64,000 nucleotides of DNA from Gaetbulibacter sp. S0825 (lineage in GTDB: Bacteria > Bacteroidota > Bacteroidia > Flavobacteriales > Flavobacteriaceae), in NCBI RefSeq assembly GCF_011777505.1, contig NZ_JAATJT010000002.1, positions 248,001 through 312,000 on the forward strand, read 5' to 3'. Positions 1-10,222 of this stretch are shown here, one piece after another. The notes beneath the pieces were generated by a model, which was given only the letters and a program-made list of their open reading frames with translations, was not told where the DNA came from and searched no databases. The number at the start of each line of letters is the position of its first letter. Position 1 is the first letter of the stretch. A program made the position numbers and the translations under genes.

Positions 1-2741
1 TTTCCAGAAATAGCATCATTTGCAACTTCTTGACCATTGATGTATAGCTTGAGAAGACTGCTTGAAGTACTATAAGTGGCACCAACATGAATCCATCTAT
101 TGGTTGCTAATGGAGATCCATTATTGACGGTAACTCCTTTCGCAGTTGTAGAAATGCTTAAATCTGCATTTAATGTAATATAGAAATTGTCCTGTCCCAT
201 GATGACTTTGCTGCCACTTGTTGCAGGATCAATTTTTATCCAACCCATTTGAGTAGCCTCTCCCCATGTTCCCATGACGGTAGTATCTTCTATATAATCG
301 TTTCTACCATCAAAGTAGAGTTCTAATTTTCTGTTTAAATCTCTTGGTGAGCCAAATATAGCATCATTTGTATCGAATAAATCTACTATACCGTCACCTT
401 CAGCATCGTTAGTGTCATCTATAACACCATCGTTATTGGCATCTAAGCTAGCATAGAGTGTATGTGAAATATCGTAAGTACTGCCATCTGAAGTGGTGTC
501 CATATAATCAGGTAAACCATCTAAGTCACTATCTAGAACATAATAGATACTTCCTAAACCTTGATTGATGTTTCCATATCCTGTGGCATAAGTACCTCCG
601 TTAAAATAATCGTAAATGTCTAATATACCATCTGTATAATATTCTAATGTCCCATCTGAGTCGACGTCGGTTTCTCTAAAGGCATCAGTATCAAGACCAT
701 CACCAACACCATCACCATTAATATCACCATCACCGTTTTGATACAATGGATCTGCTGTATTTCCAGCCCCAGATTCATCTACATCAAAAATCGTATCGTT
801 ATCACTGTCTAAGTCTAAATAGTTTGGTACGCCATCATCATCAGAATCTAGTACAATATTTCCTTCAATCAAATCATGCATGCCGTTACCATTTACATCT
901 ACCCAAGCAGCAATTGAGGTTAGCGTTGCTTCTCCTTCGCTGTGATTTCCTAAACCAGCTTCAACAACATCTGGAATACCATCGTTATCTGAATCTAAAT
1001 CAAATAAATCGGCTACACCGTCACTATCAGTATCACATAGCGTTTGTGAGATCACAATATCATCGATAGCTAAATCATTACCTTGTCCACCAGTTTCATT
1101 GTTTATAAAATACACATAAAATTCAGTTACATTTAATGTTAAATCGGCAGTAAATTCATGCCAACTGTTTGCTGGGTCTCCATTGATTGATGGAGGAATG
1201 TCTCCAGTAGTAATAGATGCCAATACGTTGTTGTTTACATCACGAAATTCTACTAAAATATCTGGTCGTAATCTTGTTGCAATCCCTGGAGCTAGCGTTG
1301 TATCTAAGTTTAGCACCCAGAAACTATATGTGATTGGTACATTTGGAAGTGAACCTGTAATAGAGGCAGTGTAAAAAACGCCAGGATCATACGAGGCATT
1401 AAACATGGCCATTCTTCCATCTGTGTCTCCTGGTGTATGATCTTCGCCTGTGTACCAATAGGTGTCTGCCCATGAAGCGACCTCACCAATTGGTGTATCG
1501 TTTGTTCCATCACCATCAGCAGCTTTATAATATACTGTATATTCACCATCATTCAAATCGATACCTCCAAAGCAACCTGAACCAGCACCATCCTCGTAAC
1601 AATAGGTTGTAATAGCATCGTAAGTGGTATTTATAGTTGCTCTACTGGTTCCTTCACCAAAAGTTTCATTTAAAAACTTATAGTTTACCGTTGTTGATAT
1701 TCCAGATACTTGACAAGCCAATTCTTCATCAGAATCGACAATGCCATCATTGTCATCGTCTATATCAATATTATCGTATACACCATCACCATCGCTATCA
1801 AAGAAATTTTGTTCCGAACGTGCTTCAATACCAAATTGATAGGTAAACTCGTCTGAATCATTATTTGTAATAGTTACTGTAGATGTTTTTGTGCCTAAAG
1901 TGAGTGCATTATAACGAACTGTAAAAGTTGTACTGCCTCCAAAAGCCACAGGAGTTGCATGAAAAGGAGCTATTATTGTAAAATCTGTAGTATTGGATAA
2001 TACTATGGAGCTAATAGTTAAATTGGCTGTACCTGTATTTTGTATTGTAAATGTTCTAGTAATTTGAAGGCCTGCATTGGCAGTTGTGTAATCTGTATGG
2101 TCTGATGCCGATGGGGTTAAGTCTCCATTAGCAATTGATGTGCTATTTCCTTGAATGTCTATTTCTGGTGCAGGAGCGTATCCAGTTATTGTAACGTTGT
2201 CAATGTATAAATCACGCCAGGTTTCGGTTGGGGCATCTGCTCTAAATCTAAATCTGGAGTTAGCCGTAAAAGTATGAGTTCCACCATAAGTTGTATTAAC
2301 AACAGTTACAGATTCTCCTGTATAAGTTGTTCCATTGCTAAAGCCAGAACCATTTCTTGTATAGGTTGCAATAGGTGTTGTGTGCCATGTTGTGCCACCA
2401 TCATTTGAGAATTCTATATAAAATTTATGATTCCAACCAAAACTACTTGTTACAAAATCAAAACCTATTGTTACGCTACCATAAGTTGTTAAATTTATAT
2501 TGGTTGTGTACATAGAAGAAGCTGAGCCATTATTGGCTTGTAAGTTAGTACTATTTGTTCCAGATAGTCTAGATGCAGTATCTAAGCTGCAATCTGCTCC
2601 ACCATCATTCCAGTAGGTAAATGGAAAACCTCCAGTCTCAAAATTTTCGGAATCTATAACTGTTTGAGAAAATACATTTCCAGAAACCAAAAACAATAGG
2701 ACATAAATCCCATGCCATAAACCATAAGTAGTTTTTTTCAT
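1..2741 (-). CDS. Large secreted protein with choice-of-anchor D, calcium-binding repeats and LamG domain (3' end outside window)
   Basis: The frame is open from an ATG at 2741 to the left edge, so the C-terminus is missing. It begins with a Sec signal peptide (MKKTTYGLWHG, hydrophobic stretch, then NVFSQ). Rough order: a jelly-roll/MAM-like region (about residues 25-185), one HYDIN-like choice-of-anchor D domain (about 190-310), a first Asp-rich thrombospondin-3-type calcium-binding segment (about 314-340, DSDGDGVYDN then DIDDDNDGIVDSDEE), a beta-sandwich region, a longer series of such Asp repeats (about 567-790) and the start of a LamG/concanavalin-like domain (from about 800). This layout is typical of cell-surface or released T9SS cargo in Flavobacteriia. 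A sorting domain is expected beyond the edge but not seen. The anchor D domain is related to the two copies in the gene at 4684-10140. Function (adhesion or polymer binding) is inference. Calcium repeats and LamG are confident. Confidence 0.85.
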   Translation of the reverse strand, partial: MKKTTYGLWHGIYVLLFLVSGNVFSQTVIDSENFETGGFPFTYWNDGGADCSLDTASRLSGTNSTNLQANNGSASSMYTTNINLTTYGSVTIGFDFVTSSFGWNHKFYIEFSNDGGTTWHTTPIATYTRNGSGFSNGTTYTGESVTVVNTTYGGTHTFTANSRFRFRADAPTETWRDLYIDNVTITGYAPAPEIDIQGNSTSIANGDLTPSASDHTDYTTANAGLQITRTFTIQNTGTANLTISSIVLSNTTDFTIIAPFHATPVAFGGSTTFTVRYNALTLGTKTSTVTITNNDSDEFTYQFGIEARSEQNFFDSDGDGVYDNIDIDDDNDGIVDSDEELACQVSGISTTVNYKFLNETFGEGTSRATINTTYDAITTYCYEDGAGSGCFGGIDLNDGEYTVYYKAADGDGTNDTPIGEVASWADTYWYTGEDHTPGDTDGRMAMFNASYDPGVFYTASITGSLPNVPITYSFWVLNLDTTLAPGIATRLRPDILVEFRDVNNNVLASITTGDIPPSINGDPANSWHEFTADLTLNVTEFYVYFINNETGGQGNDLAIDDIVISQTLCDTDSDGVADLFDLDSDNDGIPDVVEAGLGNHSEGEATLTSIAAWVDVNGNGMHDLIEGNIVLDSDDDGVPNYLDLDSDNDTIFDVDESGAGNTADPLYQNGDGDINGDGVGDGLDTDAFRETDVDSDGTLEYYTDGILDIYDYFNGGTYATGYGNINQGLGSIYYVLDSDLDGLPDYMDTTSDGSTYDISHTLYASLDANNDGVIDDTNDAEGDGIVDLFDTNDAIFGSPRDLNRKLELYFDGRNDYIEDTTVMGTWGEATQMGWIKIDPATSGSKVIMGQDNFYITLNADLSISTTAKGVTVNNGSPLATNRWIHVGATYSTSSSLLKLYINGQEVANDAISG

Positions 2742-2807
2742 GTTAGTGTTTTTTAGATAGATTTGGGACTATCTTTTGTTTTATAATAGCTTCAAGAATT
2801 ATTTTCC

Positions 2808-2852
2808 TAACAATAACAGGCGTTAATTCTATGAAACTCAAAAATAATCGAC
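2808..2852 (-). promoter_or_regulatory. Promoter of the 1-2741 gene with shared 27-bp element (copy A)
   Basis: The 27-bp element at 2826-2852 matches elements upstream of the next three exported-protein genes. On the minus strand it reads roughly TCGATTATTTTTG then AGTTTCATAGAAT. A TTTG at 2839-2842 sits where a -33 box would be. A -7-like TATTGTTA lies 23 bp downstream (2808-2815). The element is 85 bp from the ATG. No promoter was tested. The call rests on the four-way match. Confidence 0.6.
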
Positions 2853-2877
2853 GAACTATACTTTTATTGTCGCCTTA

Positions 2878-4491
2878 TTATTGAACTATTAACTTTTTGG
2901 TTTTTAGTTCTTTAGAATTTGTATCTGATATTTTTATGAAATACAATCCATTTGGCAGGTTTGAAATATTTATGTTACTATTATTAGATACATTGTTTTC
3001 TTTCATTAATACTTTTCCTTGTAAATCAATAACTTGAATGTTTACTGAAAGATTCGGAGTTATCGCGTTAAATGTTAAGGTTACATTGCTGCTCGCTGGA
3101 TTTGGCGTTAACGATAACTTGGTTATATTGTGCTTTGCATTACTTAAAAGTACTCCAGAGTAGGTCATTTTCATAATTACACCTCGACTTGTACCTTTAT
3201 TGTTGTCGGTAATAGCGTACAAAGTCACTCCATCTGGGTCCATTACAATATCCCTAAATCTTTCATCTCCAGAATGAAACTCTTCATACGTACCATCTTC
3301 AAGTGCTGTACCAGCTGCATTTAATTTTGTTCTTAAAATCATTCCAGCTTTTAATGTTGGAATAAATAATGATTTTCCCCATCCAGGAATTAATCCGCCT
3401 TCATATATATTTATACTTGACGGAGCTACTGTTGGCCATGTTAGCCAACCACCAGTAGGTTCACTTGCCACAGTACTATTATAAGTTCCAATTGGAGGTT
3501 GGAAATCAGTCATTGAAGCAGCAGATGTAGATTCGTCAATATACGAGCCAGGACAACTATTTGCATCATAAGAACCACAATTGGCTGGATAATTAGACCA
3601 GTTGCAATATGCATAAGCAGAATCGTCATTATAACCAGCTATTAATGGCCATCCATAATTTTTACCAGCTGTAATAATGTTTATTTCATCATCCGTTTTG
3701 TCTCCATGTTCAGAAGAGTATAACATGCCATTAGATCCAAAAACTATTCCTTGAGCATTTCTGTGACCATAGGTATAGACATGGCTTTTTATACCATCTA
3801 ATACTGGATTATCTGATGGAATGGTTCCATCTAAATTCAGTCTTAATAATTTACCTTGATAATCTGAATAATCTGAGCTACTTGTTGGCAAGTATTGAGC
3901 TCTAATTTCATCACAGGCATTTCCAGTCCTATTTTTTCCAAATTCACCTATTGTCCAATAAAGTTTTAAATCTGGGCCTATTTTAATTTTGCCAGAATTA
4001 TGATCATTACCAGCCGCAATATTATCAAAAACGGTGAAGGCGCTTCCACTATTAAGTGTTCCTGTACCTGAATTATAGGTGTAGCGTGCAACTCTAAATT
4101 TTCTTGAAACACCAACTCCAGGGTCATCATCGTAAGTATATACTAAATAGACATAATTATTTGTTGTGGTATTCATATCGGCATACAAGTCTGGATGAAC
4201 CGTCATTCCTAGCAAACCATCTTGAGATACGGATTGGTGCACTTGCCCTGTTAAATCTAACATTTCGATTTTAGATCCTCCAGATGCACTCACTTTTACT
4301 ACTTTTTTACCAACACGCTCTGTTATCCATAAAGTATTATCAGGCATATAGACTATCGTATTTGGATAGTTTAATTCAAAGTTGCTAGTTAGGTTTGTTA
4401 CTGTCCAGTCTGGTCCAGAAGTAATAGGTGTTTGTGAGATTACACTTTGACTTGCTGCAATCAGAAATAATAAAAGTAGTTTTGTTCTCAT
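2878..4491 (-). CDS. PQQ-dependent sugar dehydrogenase-like secreted protein with T9SS sorting domain
   Basis: A 537-residue protein with a Sec signal (about residues 1-19). The beta-propeller of the soluble glucose/aldose sugar dehydrogenase family spans about 28-445, and a T9SS C-terminal sorting domain spans about 455-537 (LTPNPASSNVTL, NLPNGLYFIKI, ending KKLIVQ). Residues expected near the PQQ cofactor in this family are present: His164 in AGNDHNSG and Arg244-Asn245 in GHRNAQG. The enzymes oxidise sugar aldehydes with PQQ as cofactor. The substrate here is not predictable. It has its own start and promoter element, so it is probably monocistronic. Export to the surface or medium through T9SS is inferred from the tail. 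A non-enzymatic binding role is possible because many such propellers are uncharacterised. Confidence 0.88.
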   Translation of the reverse strand: MRTKLLLLFLIAASQSVISQTPITSGPDWTVTNLTSNFELNYPNTIVYMPDNTLWITERVGKKVVKVSASGGSKIEMLDLTGQVHQSVSQDGLLGMTVHPDLYADMNTTTNNYVYLVYTYDDDPGVGVSRKFRVARYTYNSGTGTLNSGSAFTVFDNIAAGNDHNSGKIKIGPDLKLYWTIGEFGKNRTGNACDEIRAQYLPTSSSDYSDYQGKLLRLNLDGTIPSDNPVLDGIKSHVYTYGHRNAQGIVFGSNGMLYSSEHGDKTDDEINIITAGKNYGWPLIAGYNDDSAYAYCNWSNYPANCGSYDANSCPGSYIDESTSAASMTDFQPPIGTYNSTVASEPTGGWLTWPTVAPSSINIYEGGLIPGWGKSLFIPTLKAGMILRTKLNAAGTALEDGTYEEFHSGDERFRDIVMDPDGVTLYAITDNNKGTSRGVIMKMTYSGVLLSNAKHNITKLSLTPNPASSNVTLTFNAITPNLSVNIQVIDLQGKVLMKENNVSNNSNINISNLPNGLYFIKISDTNSKELKTKKLIVQ

Positions 4492-4511
4492 TTTTATTTA
4501 TTTGACTTTCA

Positions 4512-4556
4512 GTACAATAATAGGTGTTAAATCGACAAAACGCAAATAATATCGAT
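4512..4556 (-). promoter_or_regulatory. Promoter of the 2878-4491 gene with shared 27-bp element (copy B)
   Basis: The element at 4530-4556 reads, on the minus strand, ATCGATATTATTTG then CGTTTTGTCGATT. Its TTTG at 4543-4546 is 23 bp from a -7-like TATTGTAC (4512-4519), the same spacing as copy A. The sequence between the two boxes also resembles copy A (TTAA then C-rich CACCTA versus CGCCTG). The element is 39 bp upstream of the ATG. Confidence 0.6.
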
Positions 4557-4600
4557 AATCTACATTCATTTGTATGATTTTTTTGAGTTATTAAAAAATG

Positions 4601-4627
4601 AAAGGTTCCTAATTTATAGGAACCTTT
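4601..4627 (-). terminator. Intrinsic terminator of the 4684-10140 gene
   Basis: An 11-bp perfect stem (AAAGGTTCCTA / TAGGAACCTTT) with a 5-nt loop, followed on the minus strand by CATTTTTT. It lies 57 bp beyond the stop codon at 4684. Confidence 0.8.
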
Positions 4628-4683
4628 GTAAGATTAGTTAACTAATATAGAAAATAAGATAAGCTATTTCTAGGCAAATAAGC

Positions 4684-7600
4684 TTATTCTACTACCACTT
4701 TTTTGGTAATGATTTCTTTACTAGTTTCTATATTAATTATATAAGTACCAGTTTGTAAATTATCTATTTTATACTCAGTATAACTATCATTAGGAACATT
4801 CGTATTGGTATAAATAGTTTGCCCCAAGATGTTGAGCATTTTTAAGCTCTTTATTTCCTCGGTATTCGGATTTATAATAATAATGCTATTTATACTATTT
4901 GAGTAGTGTACATTAAAATTTGTAGGTATATCGTCTTCGATAATAATTTCTTCTTTACTACTAAAAACTATTTCAAACCTATCTAGATGTTCTCCAACGG
5001 TTAAAAATACTTCATAATCACTTTCAACTAAATCGTGATAAGTTTCTAATTCTTTATCGTGCAAGTAGATGATTCTATTTGAAGGAATATTTGTTAGTTC
5101 GTCAATTCTAATAATAGCATCTCCTTCTTCGTCAATTTTCACACCTAGAGGCAATGCTTTATTATCATTAAAATCACCAACACCTTGGATAACGAATTTA
5201 TTACTGTCAAACGTCCAGTACATGTCTTCTACGTTATCCTCAATTAGAGGAGCATCATAACCCATGTCTTGACTATCTGTTGCATTAGTATCAGCAGTAA
5301 CCAATAATTGTCGATGATAACCTTTAGGAGAATCAAAATAAAGCTTTATTTTTTCGCGTATATCATCATCAGCATTACTAGAAGATGATGTTGAATTTTT
5401 TTGTTTGCCTTTGCCATTATTGGCTCTCATGAATATTGAAGGATCGGATGCCTCGGTTTTAAAAATACGTTGACTATTTTTAAATGTAATTGTACCACCG
5501 TCTTCGGCAGTGACAAAGAACCCTTGTCCAACTGGGATATAACGTTCAGGAGCACCCTTAGTACTTGTTAAGCCTCCAGTATGATTTATGCGAGTATCAT
5601 TGTTAATAGCAGCAGTACTACCAGAAAGGTTATATGCACCATAACCACCTTGGTATTCTCTCAAGATATGAGTAGAACTTGCAAAATGTTCCCAGAAATA
5701 TAGAGTACCATCAATGATGTCTGAACCAGCTCTACCATCTGGGTGAGAGCTTGTACTAATATTGTCTTTAATAAACTCATCAGCATCAATTGCTGAAGCA
5801 TATGGATTTCCAATTAAATAGTCATTACCAGCAGATAGCGTTAATGTTATATCAGCATTATGTGGTTTTCCATTAAACACATAATTTTGTTCGGTTGATA
5901 TAGCTCCACCTGTATTGGAAGTTCCTTTCATAGTAAAGCCTTCACCAGGTTGTAATGAACCTGTACTTCTCACATGTTGCCATGATGGATAATTGTCGGT
6001 CAATTGGTTAGCATATTTCCATATCCAATAATCAGCAATTCCAACAGGTGATCCAGAAGTTCCATCATAACCAGAAGTTAGCCAACTAATACCTAAAGGT
6101 GTAGCAGGAGTTGTTCCATCGTTGAGTACATCAGGGAGTGTATAATTATTATTGTTTGTTGTTGCATTACTAACACCTACAGGTGCAGCCCAATAGTTAT
6201 AGGTATACAAATCGGCAGTACCTTGTTGGTCGCGTTCTAGTGTGCCACTAGATGTAGCGTCTAAATCACTAAGATTAGTTTGTATTAATTGCGATTCGCC
6301 TTCCAAATCTATGGTACCATCTAATTCTAAATAATGTGTAACTGTTAGTCCATTACCAGTTCCTAATGAGGTATCACCATTCACTTGTATATCACCACTT
6401 TTTACCATTAAACCTAAAACAGAGCGTTCGCGTCCAAGATTAGCATACGTATCTATAGTTATATTATGGTTTGTTTCTACAATGTTCCAATCTATAGGAG
6501 TTACTCCGTCTACAATAGACAAAGCATTTGGTAGCGTTTGCACAGCATTATTTAACCAAGTAGCATCAGTAGTCCAAGGACCATTAGATTGTGATTGGTA
6601 TGGTAGTGGAGCAGTTTGAAAATCGACAGTATTTAAATTTCTTAAGGCACCTTGGTGATTATTACCTGACAAATCATTTGTGTTTGTATACGTATATACA
6701 GACATAGGATAATATCCTGCTAAACTAGCCCAAGGAACAGCACTTATTTCATTGTTAGTAATGGAAGTAGGAATAACATCTCCATACTCTAATGCTAAAG
6801 TAGCATCATTAGATATTTCCTGATTCATGATATATCTAAGTTGATTAGGTGTAAGAGCAGTGTCCCATACTCTTACTTCATCAATATTTCCTGCAAAATA
6901 ATCAGTTGTATTAGGATCGTAACCATCAGCAGCAGCCATTAGAAATTTTCGCGATGTTGCTACTGGTGCCGCTAAAGATGATGCAGAAGTATCTGCAACA
7001 CCGTCAATGAATAAAGTTGCAGTACCACTATTATAGATTACTGCTACTTGATGCCATTCATTTTCTGGAATAGCCACAGAAGAAGTTAAAGTAACTGCAC
7101 CTCCATTATAAGTAAATACAAGCCTTCCAGTGGCATTTATTCTTAAATCATATCCTTCGGTAAATGCATTATCTCTTTTTGAAACAATAGAGGCATTTGT
7201 TGTACCTGTATCTCTTTTAATCCATGCAGAGATAGTAAATGCAGATGTGTTTAAATCTAAGTTGTCTTCAACATCTACATAATCTACAACACCATCAAAA
7301 TAAATTGAGCGTTCTACAATTACTTGAGGAGCATAACCAAAAGTGATATATTTTGTACTATTAAAATCATAATTTGTTTCCAAGTTTCCACTTCCATCTG
7401 GAGTCATTACTCTGTAATCGGCAGTAGGATCAAATACAGGTGTATCTGAAATAAACATTAAATAGCTACCAGGAGGAGAAATGTTTCTAATGGCACTTTG
7501 TGGTATTCTAACAGATACAGAAGGAATATCACCACCGTTTTCTACTACTTTCCAAATACGTTGCATACCAGTAAACGTTACAGGAGTTGTTAATCCACCT

Positions 7601-10140
7601 ATACCAGAGCTCATATCGACATTAATTACTGAAGCTGCTAAGTTTAAATCTGCACCATTATTACCCCAAACTAAATACTCTTTATCATTTAGTTCTGTAG
7701 GGTTACTTGATTTATTTAAATTATTTGTAGTATATATGTCTGAAAGCCCAATGGTTAATATGCCCTCAATAGGTCCTGAACCATCAGTCGCATTATTTAT
7801 ACTACTAGATTGTTTTTGATTAAGTCCAGAGCTAACATCTCGACCAATACCAGCAATGTCATAATTATAACCACTATTTTCAGATTGATCCCATATCACT
7901 GAACCATCAGAATTAACATAATCTTGAGACGTTCCATTTACACCTAAAGTAATACCATACTTAATACCTAAATAAGATTGTATTCGGTTGCGTTCTTGTG
8001 TTAAGTCTGCATCATTTTTTCTAGATGAATAGCTTATGATTTCTGCAATACGTGCATCTGTACTAGCTTCCCAGCCTTCACTACGTCCAATCCAATATCT
8101 TGAGTTATTTACATTAGCAAAATCTGGAACATCATTTTGTGTTGTCTCTATATTGTTAGCATTATAAAATAATTCTTGCTGAGTAGCACCTGAATTATTT
8201 CTTGCATTTATAATACCAGCATTACTATATGTATTACCTGTTCCAATTTCTGCAACACCATAACCATCTCCAGCATTTGTAGTACCGTGAGCGTAACATA
8301 TAATTTCACCCGAGAATCTAACAGAATAAGCTCCAAGACCAATACCAGTAGCATCGGTTTCGTTAGTGGCAAAATCTTCATCACCACAAAAAACATCCAT
8401 ACTACCAAAAGAACTATTTACAGTTGTGTCTGGTATAAGTACAACAAATACATCTTGAGAATAATATCCGCTAGTCCCTTCTAAAAATTCTGTTGTTGTA
8501 TCATCAAAGGAGTAGTCACCATCTAACGCAACACTTGAATAGTCGTTATCAAAGTCTACAACAGGATTAAAGTTTATATTATCAGTTGCGTTATCTTTGT
8601 AAGTAGGCTCTTGACCTGCAGTGTTTACTGTGGCATTTGCCCCATTACCTTGGTCACTCCATAAACTAACGGGTTGACCATCTGTATAAGCTAATCCCTC
8701 TGTTCCTTTAAGCCATAGTCCTAAATTTGAAGTTACACCCCCAGGAGCCTCAGTATTTATTCCTGTTCCTTGAATATTAAATACATAGGCAAATTCATCA
8801 CTGTCATTATTAGCAATGGTTATTGTTGCAGATCTTAACCCTACTGCGCTAGGGTCAAAAGTTATTGCAAATGTTGTGTTACTGCTAGCTGGAATTGGAG
8901 TTGATGGAATAGTAGTTACAGTAAAATCGGCTGCATGTGTTCCGGAAACTATTACATATGGCGAAATACCAGTTAGGTTTAAGCTGTTTACAGTTCCTGT
9001 GTTTTCAATAGTAAAGGTGTTTACGTTTGTAACTCCAGTTATGTGTACATTGCCAAAATCTGTATCATCTAGTAAAGATGGAGTTAAATCATTATTTGCT
9101 ATATCTACAGAGTTTCCTGTTATATTTATTTCTTGAATAGGTGATGTTCCATAGCCTTGTATATCAAAATTATAAGGGTTTTCATCACCATCGTCATTAG
9201 CAATAGTTAGTGTAGCTGTTCTTAAACCAGCGGCACTTGGGTTAAAGGTTACTGTAAAAGCAGTGCTGCCTGAGGTGGCAATTGGTGTTGTAGGGTTTGC
9301 TGTAACACTAAAATCGGCTGCATGCGCACCAGAAATGGCTACATAAGTAGGACCAGTTCCTGTTAAGGTTAAACTAGCAGTTCCAGTATTTTGTATGGTA
9401 AAAGTATTAGCGCTGGTACCAGCAGCTACATCTACATTACCAAAATTAGTATCATCAGTTAGTGAAGGTGTAGTGTCACCATCTGCAATAGATACAGCAT
9501 TACCTAAAATGTCTATTTCTGGTTGTGCGGTTGTTATTGTTAAGCCCACATTGTCTACAGCTATATCACCAGCCCAATTAGACCCTCTAACACCTCTAAA
9601 TCTTATTTTTACAGTACCACCAACATGAGGGGTTAAATCTATATTTACTTGTGCCCAAGAATTTCCTTGGTCGCCAGATAATGACCATAGCGTAGTATTG
9701 TATGTGGTGCCGTTGTCTGTACTTAATTCGACGTGCAAACTGCCAATATTTGCTCCATACATGTGACGCCAAAATGAAAAATTAGCTGTCGTTGCGGTTG
9801 ACAAATCAAAACAAGGGCTCTCAAAGTTTGCTATATCCCCTGATACTCTAGGATTAGAAGTTTCAATAAACATATACCATGTGTCTCCATTACCTGTTGC
9901 TGGCCCAGTGTTATTTGATGGTGTACCTCCTGAGTCTCTTGTCCAATCAAAATTATCTCCTATTGTTCCAGATATTGCTCTAGTGTCCTGTGTCCAATTT
10001 CCAATTCCAGATTCAAAATTTTGGCTATATGGATATGTAGTTACTGCAGGTGTTACACATGTTTGAGTAAATGCATTTGTTGAAAATAGCATACCCATTA
10101 TAAGTATACTAGACCTTATTAAAAAAGTAATTTTTTTCAT
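4684..10140 (-). CDS. Giant T9SS-secreted surface protein (anchor D repeats, LamG)
   Basis: 1818 residues. Order seen: Sec signal (1-25, ending TNAFTQ); a MAM/jelly-roll-like region (about 28-205, NFESGIGNW near its start); two tandem HYDIN-like choice-of-anchor D domains (about 208-331 and 337-460); a large beta-rich region beginning GLWLKGTEGLAYTDG (about 470-900) of the kind seen in many flavobacterial surface proteins; a LamG/concanavalin domain (about 945-1110, SIYFDGVVDYVDVEDNLDL); further beta-rich sequence; and a T9SS sorting domain in the last 75 residues (SLKMLNILGQTIY, LQTGTYIINIE, ending KKVVVE). LamG and anchor D domains usually bind carbohydrate or protein, so an adhesin or matrix role is likely but not proven. 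No catalytic motif was recognised. It is transcribed alone between its own promoter (10181-10222) and terminator (4601-4627). Confidence 0.88.
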   Translation of the reverse strand: MKKITFLIRSSILIMGMLFSTNAFTQTCVTPAVTTYPYSQNFESGIGNWTQDTRAISGTIGDNFDWTRDSGGTPSNNTGPATGNGDTWYMFIETSNPRVSGDIANFESPCFDLSTATTANFSFWRHMYGANIGSLHVELSTDNGTTYNTTLWSLSGDQGNSWAQVNIDLTPHVGGTVKIRFRGVRGSNWAGDIAVDNVGLTITTAQPEIDILGNAVSIADGDTTPSLTDDTNFGNVDVAAGTSANTFTIQNTGTASLTLTGTGPTYVAISGAHAADFSVTANPTTPIATSGSTAFTVTFNPSAAGLRTATLTIANDDGDENPYNFDIQGYGTSPIQEINITGNSVDIANNDLTPSLLDDTDFGNVHITGVTNVNTFTIENTGTVNSLNLTGISPYVIVSGTHAADFTVTTIPSTPIPASSNTTFAITFDPSAVGLRSATITIANNDSDEFAYVFNIQGTGINTEAPGGVTSNLGLWLKGTEGLAYTDGQPVSLWSDQGNGANATVNTAGQEPTYKDNATDNINFNPVVDFDNDYSSVALDGDYSFDDTTTEFLEGTSGYYSQDVFVVLIPDTTVNSSFGSMDVFCGDEDFATNETDATGIGLGAYSVRFSGEIICYAHGTTNAGDGYGVAEIGTGNTYSNAGIINARNNSGATQQELFYNANNIETTQNDVPDFANVNNSRYWIGRSEGWEASTDARIAEIISYSSRKNDADLTQERNRIQSYLGIKYGITLGVNGTSQDYVNSDGSVIWDQSENSGYNYDIAGIGRDVSSGLNQKQSSSINNATDGSGPIEGILTIGLSDIYTTNNLNKSSNPTELNDKEYLVWGNNGADLNLAASVINVDMSSGIGGLTTPVTFTGMQRIWKVVENGGDIPSVSVRIPQSAIRNISPPGSYLMFISDTPVFDPTADYRVMTPDGSGNLETNYDFNSTKYITFGYAPQVIVERSIYFDGVVDYVDVEDNLDLNTSAFTISAWIKRDTGTTNASIVSKRDNAFTEGYDLRINATGRLVFTYNGGAVTLTSSVAIPENEWHQVAVIYNSGTATLFIDGVADTSASSLAAPVATSRKFLMAAADGYDPNTTDYFAGNIDEVRVWDTALTPNQLRYIMNQEISNDATLALEYGDVIPTSITNNEISAVPWASLAGYYPMSVYTYTNTNDLSGNNHQGALRNLNTVDFQTAPLPYQSQSNGPWTTDATWLNNAVQTLPNALSIVDGVTPIDWNIVETNHNITIDTYANLGRERSVLGLMVKSGDIQVNGDTSLGTGNGLTVTHYLELDGTIDLEGESQLIQTNLSDLDATSSGTLERDQQGTADLYTYNYWAAPVGVSNATTNNNNYTLPDVLNDGTTPATPLGISWLTSGYDGTSGSPVGIADYWIWKYANQLTDNYPSWQHVRSTGSLQPGEGFTMKGTSNTGGAISTEQNYVFNGKPHNADITLTLSAGNDYLIGNPYASAIDADEFIKDNISTSSHPDGRAGSDIIDGTLYFWEHFASSTHILREYQGGYGAYNLSGSTAAINNDTRINHTGGLTSTKGAPERYIPVGQGFFVTAEDGGTITFKNSQRIFKTEASDPSIFMRANNGKGKQKNSTSSSSNADDDIREKIKLYFDSPKGYHRQLLVTADTNATDSQDMGYDAPLIEDNVEDMYWTFDSNKFVIQGVGDFNDNKALPLGVKIDEEGDAIIRIDELTNIPSNRIIYLHDKELETYHDLVESDYEVFLTVGEHLDRFEIVFSSKEEIIIEDDIPTNFNVHYSNSINSIIIINPNTEEIKSLKMLNILGQTIYTNTNVPNDSYTEYKIDNLQTGTYIINIETSKEIITKKVVVE
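8761..9519 (-). repeat. Tandem pair of about 124-residue choice-of-anchor D domains
   Basis: Residues 208-331 and 337-460 of the giant protein align over their whole length: EIDILGNAVSIADGD with EINITGNSVDIANND, GAHAADFSVTANPTTPI with GTHAADFTVTTIPSTPI, and AAGLRTATLTIANDDGDE with AVGLRSATITIANNDSDE. This is an internal domain duplication. A third, more distant copy is in the gene at 1-2741 (about residues 190-310). Confidence 0.85.
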
Positions 10141-10180
10141 AAGAGGTTAAATTTAGTTTGGGACTAATTAAAATATTAAG

Positions 10181-10222
10181 CAAATATATACTTGTATTCC
10201 ATGAAATGCAAATAAAATCGAT
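10181..10222 (-). promoter_or_regulatory. Promoter of the 4684-10140 gene with shared 27-bp element (copy C)
   Basis: This is the clearest of the four promoters. A perfect Bacteroidota -33 TTTG (10209-10212) and -7 TATATTTG (10181-10188) are separated by 20 bp. The -33 box is embedded in the 27-bp element at 10196-10222 (ATCGATTTTATTTG then CATTTCATGGAAT on the minus strand). The leader also contains TAGTCCCAAA (10157-10166), which recurs in the leader of the 1-2741 gene (2762-2771). Confidence 0.75.

Noticed and set aside
746-1846. Plus- and minus-strand short frames within the left-edge protein (for example 746-1069, 1310-1552, 1637-1846)
   Set aside because: They are shadows of a continuous 913-codon frame with clear domains. 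Their His/Gln/Leu-rich composition is typical of frame-shifted Asp-rich repeats.
8761-9519. Repeats as possible CRISPR or VNTR
   Set aside because: The similarity is at protein level between two large domains inside a gene, with no short regular spacers.
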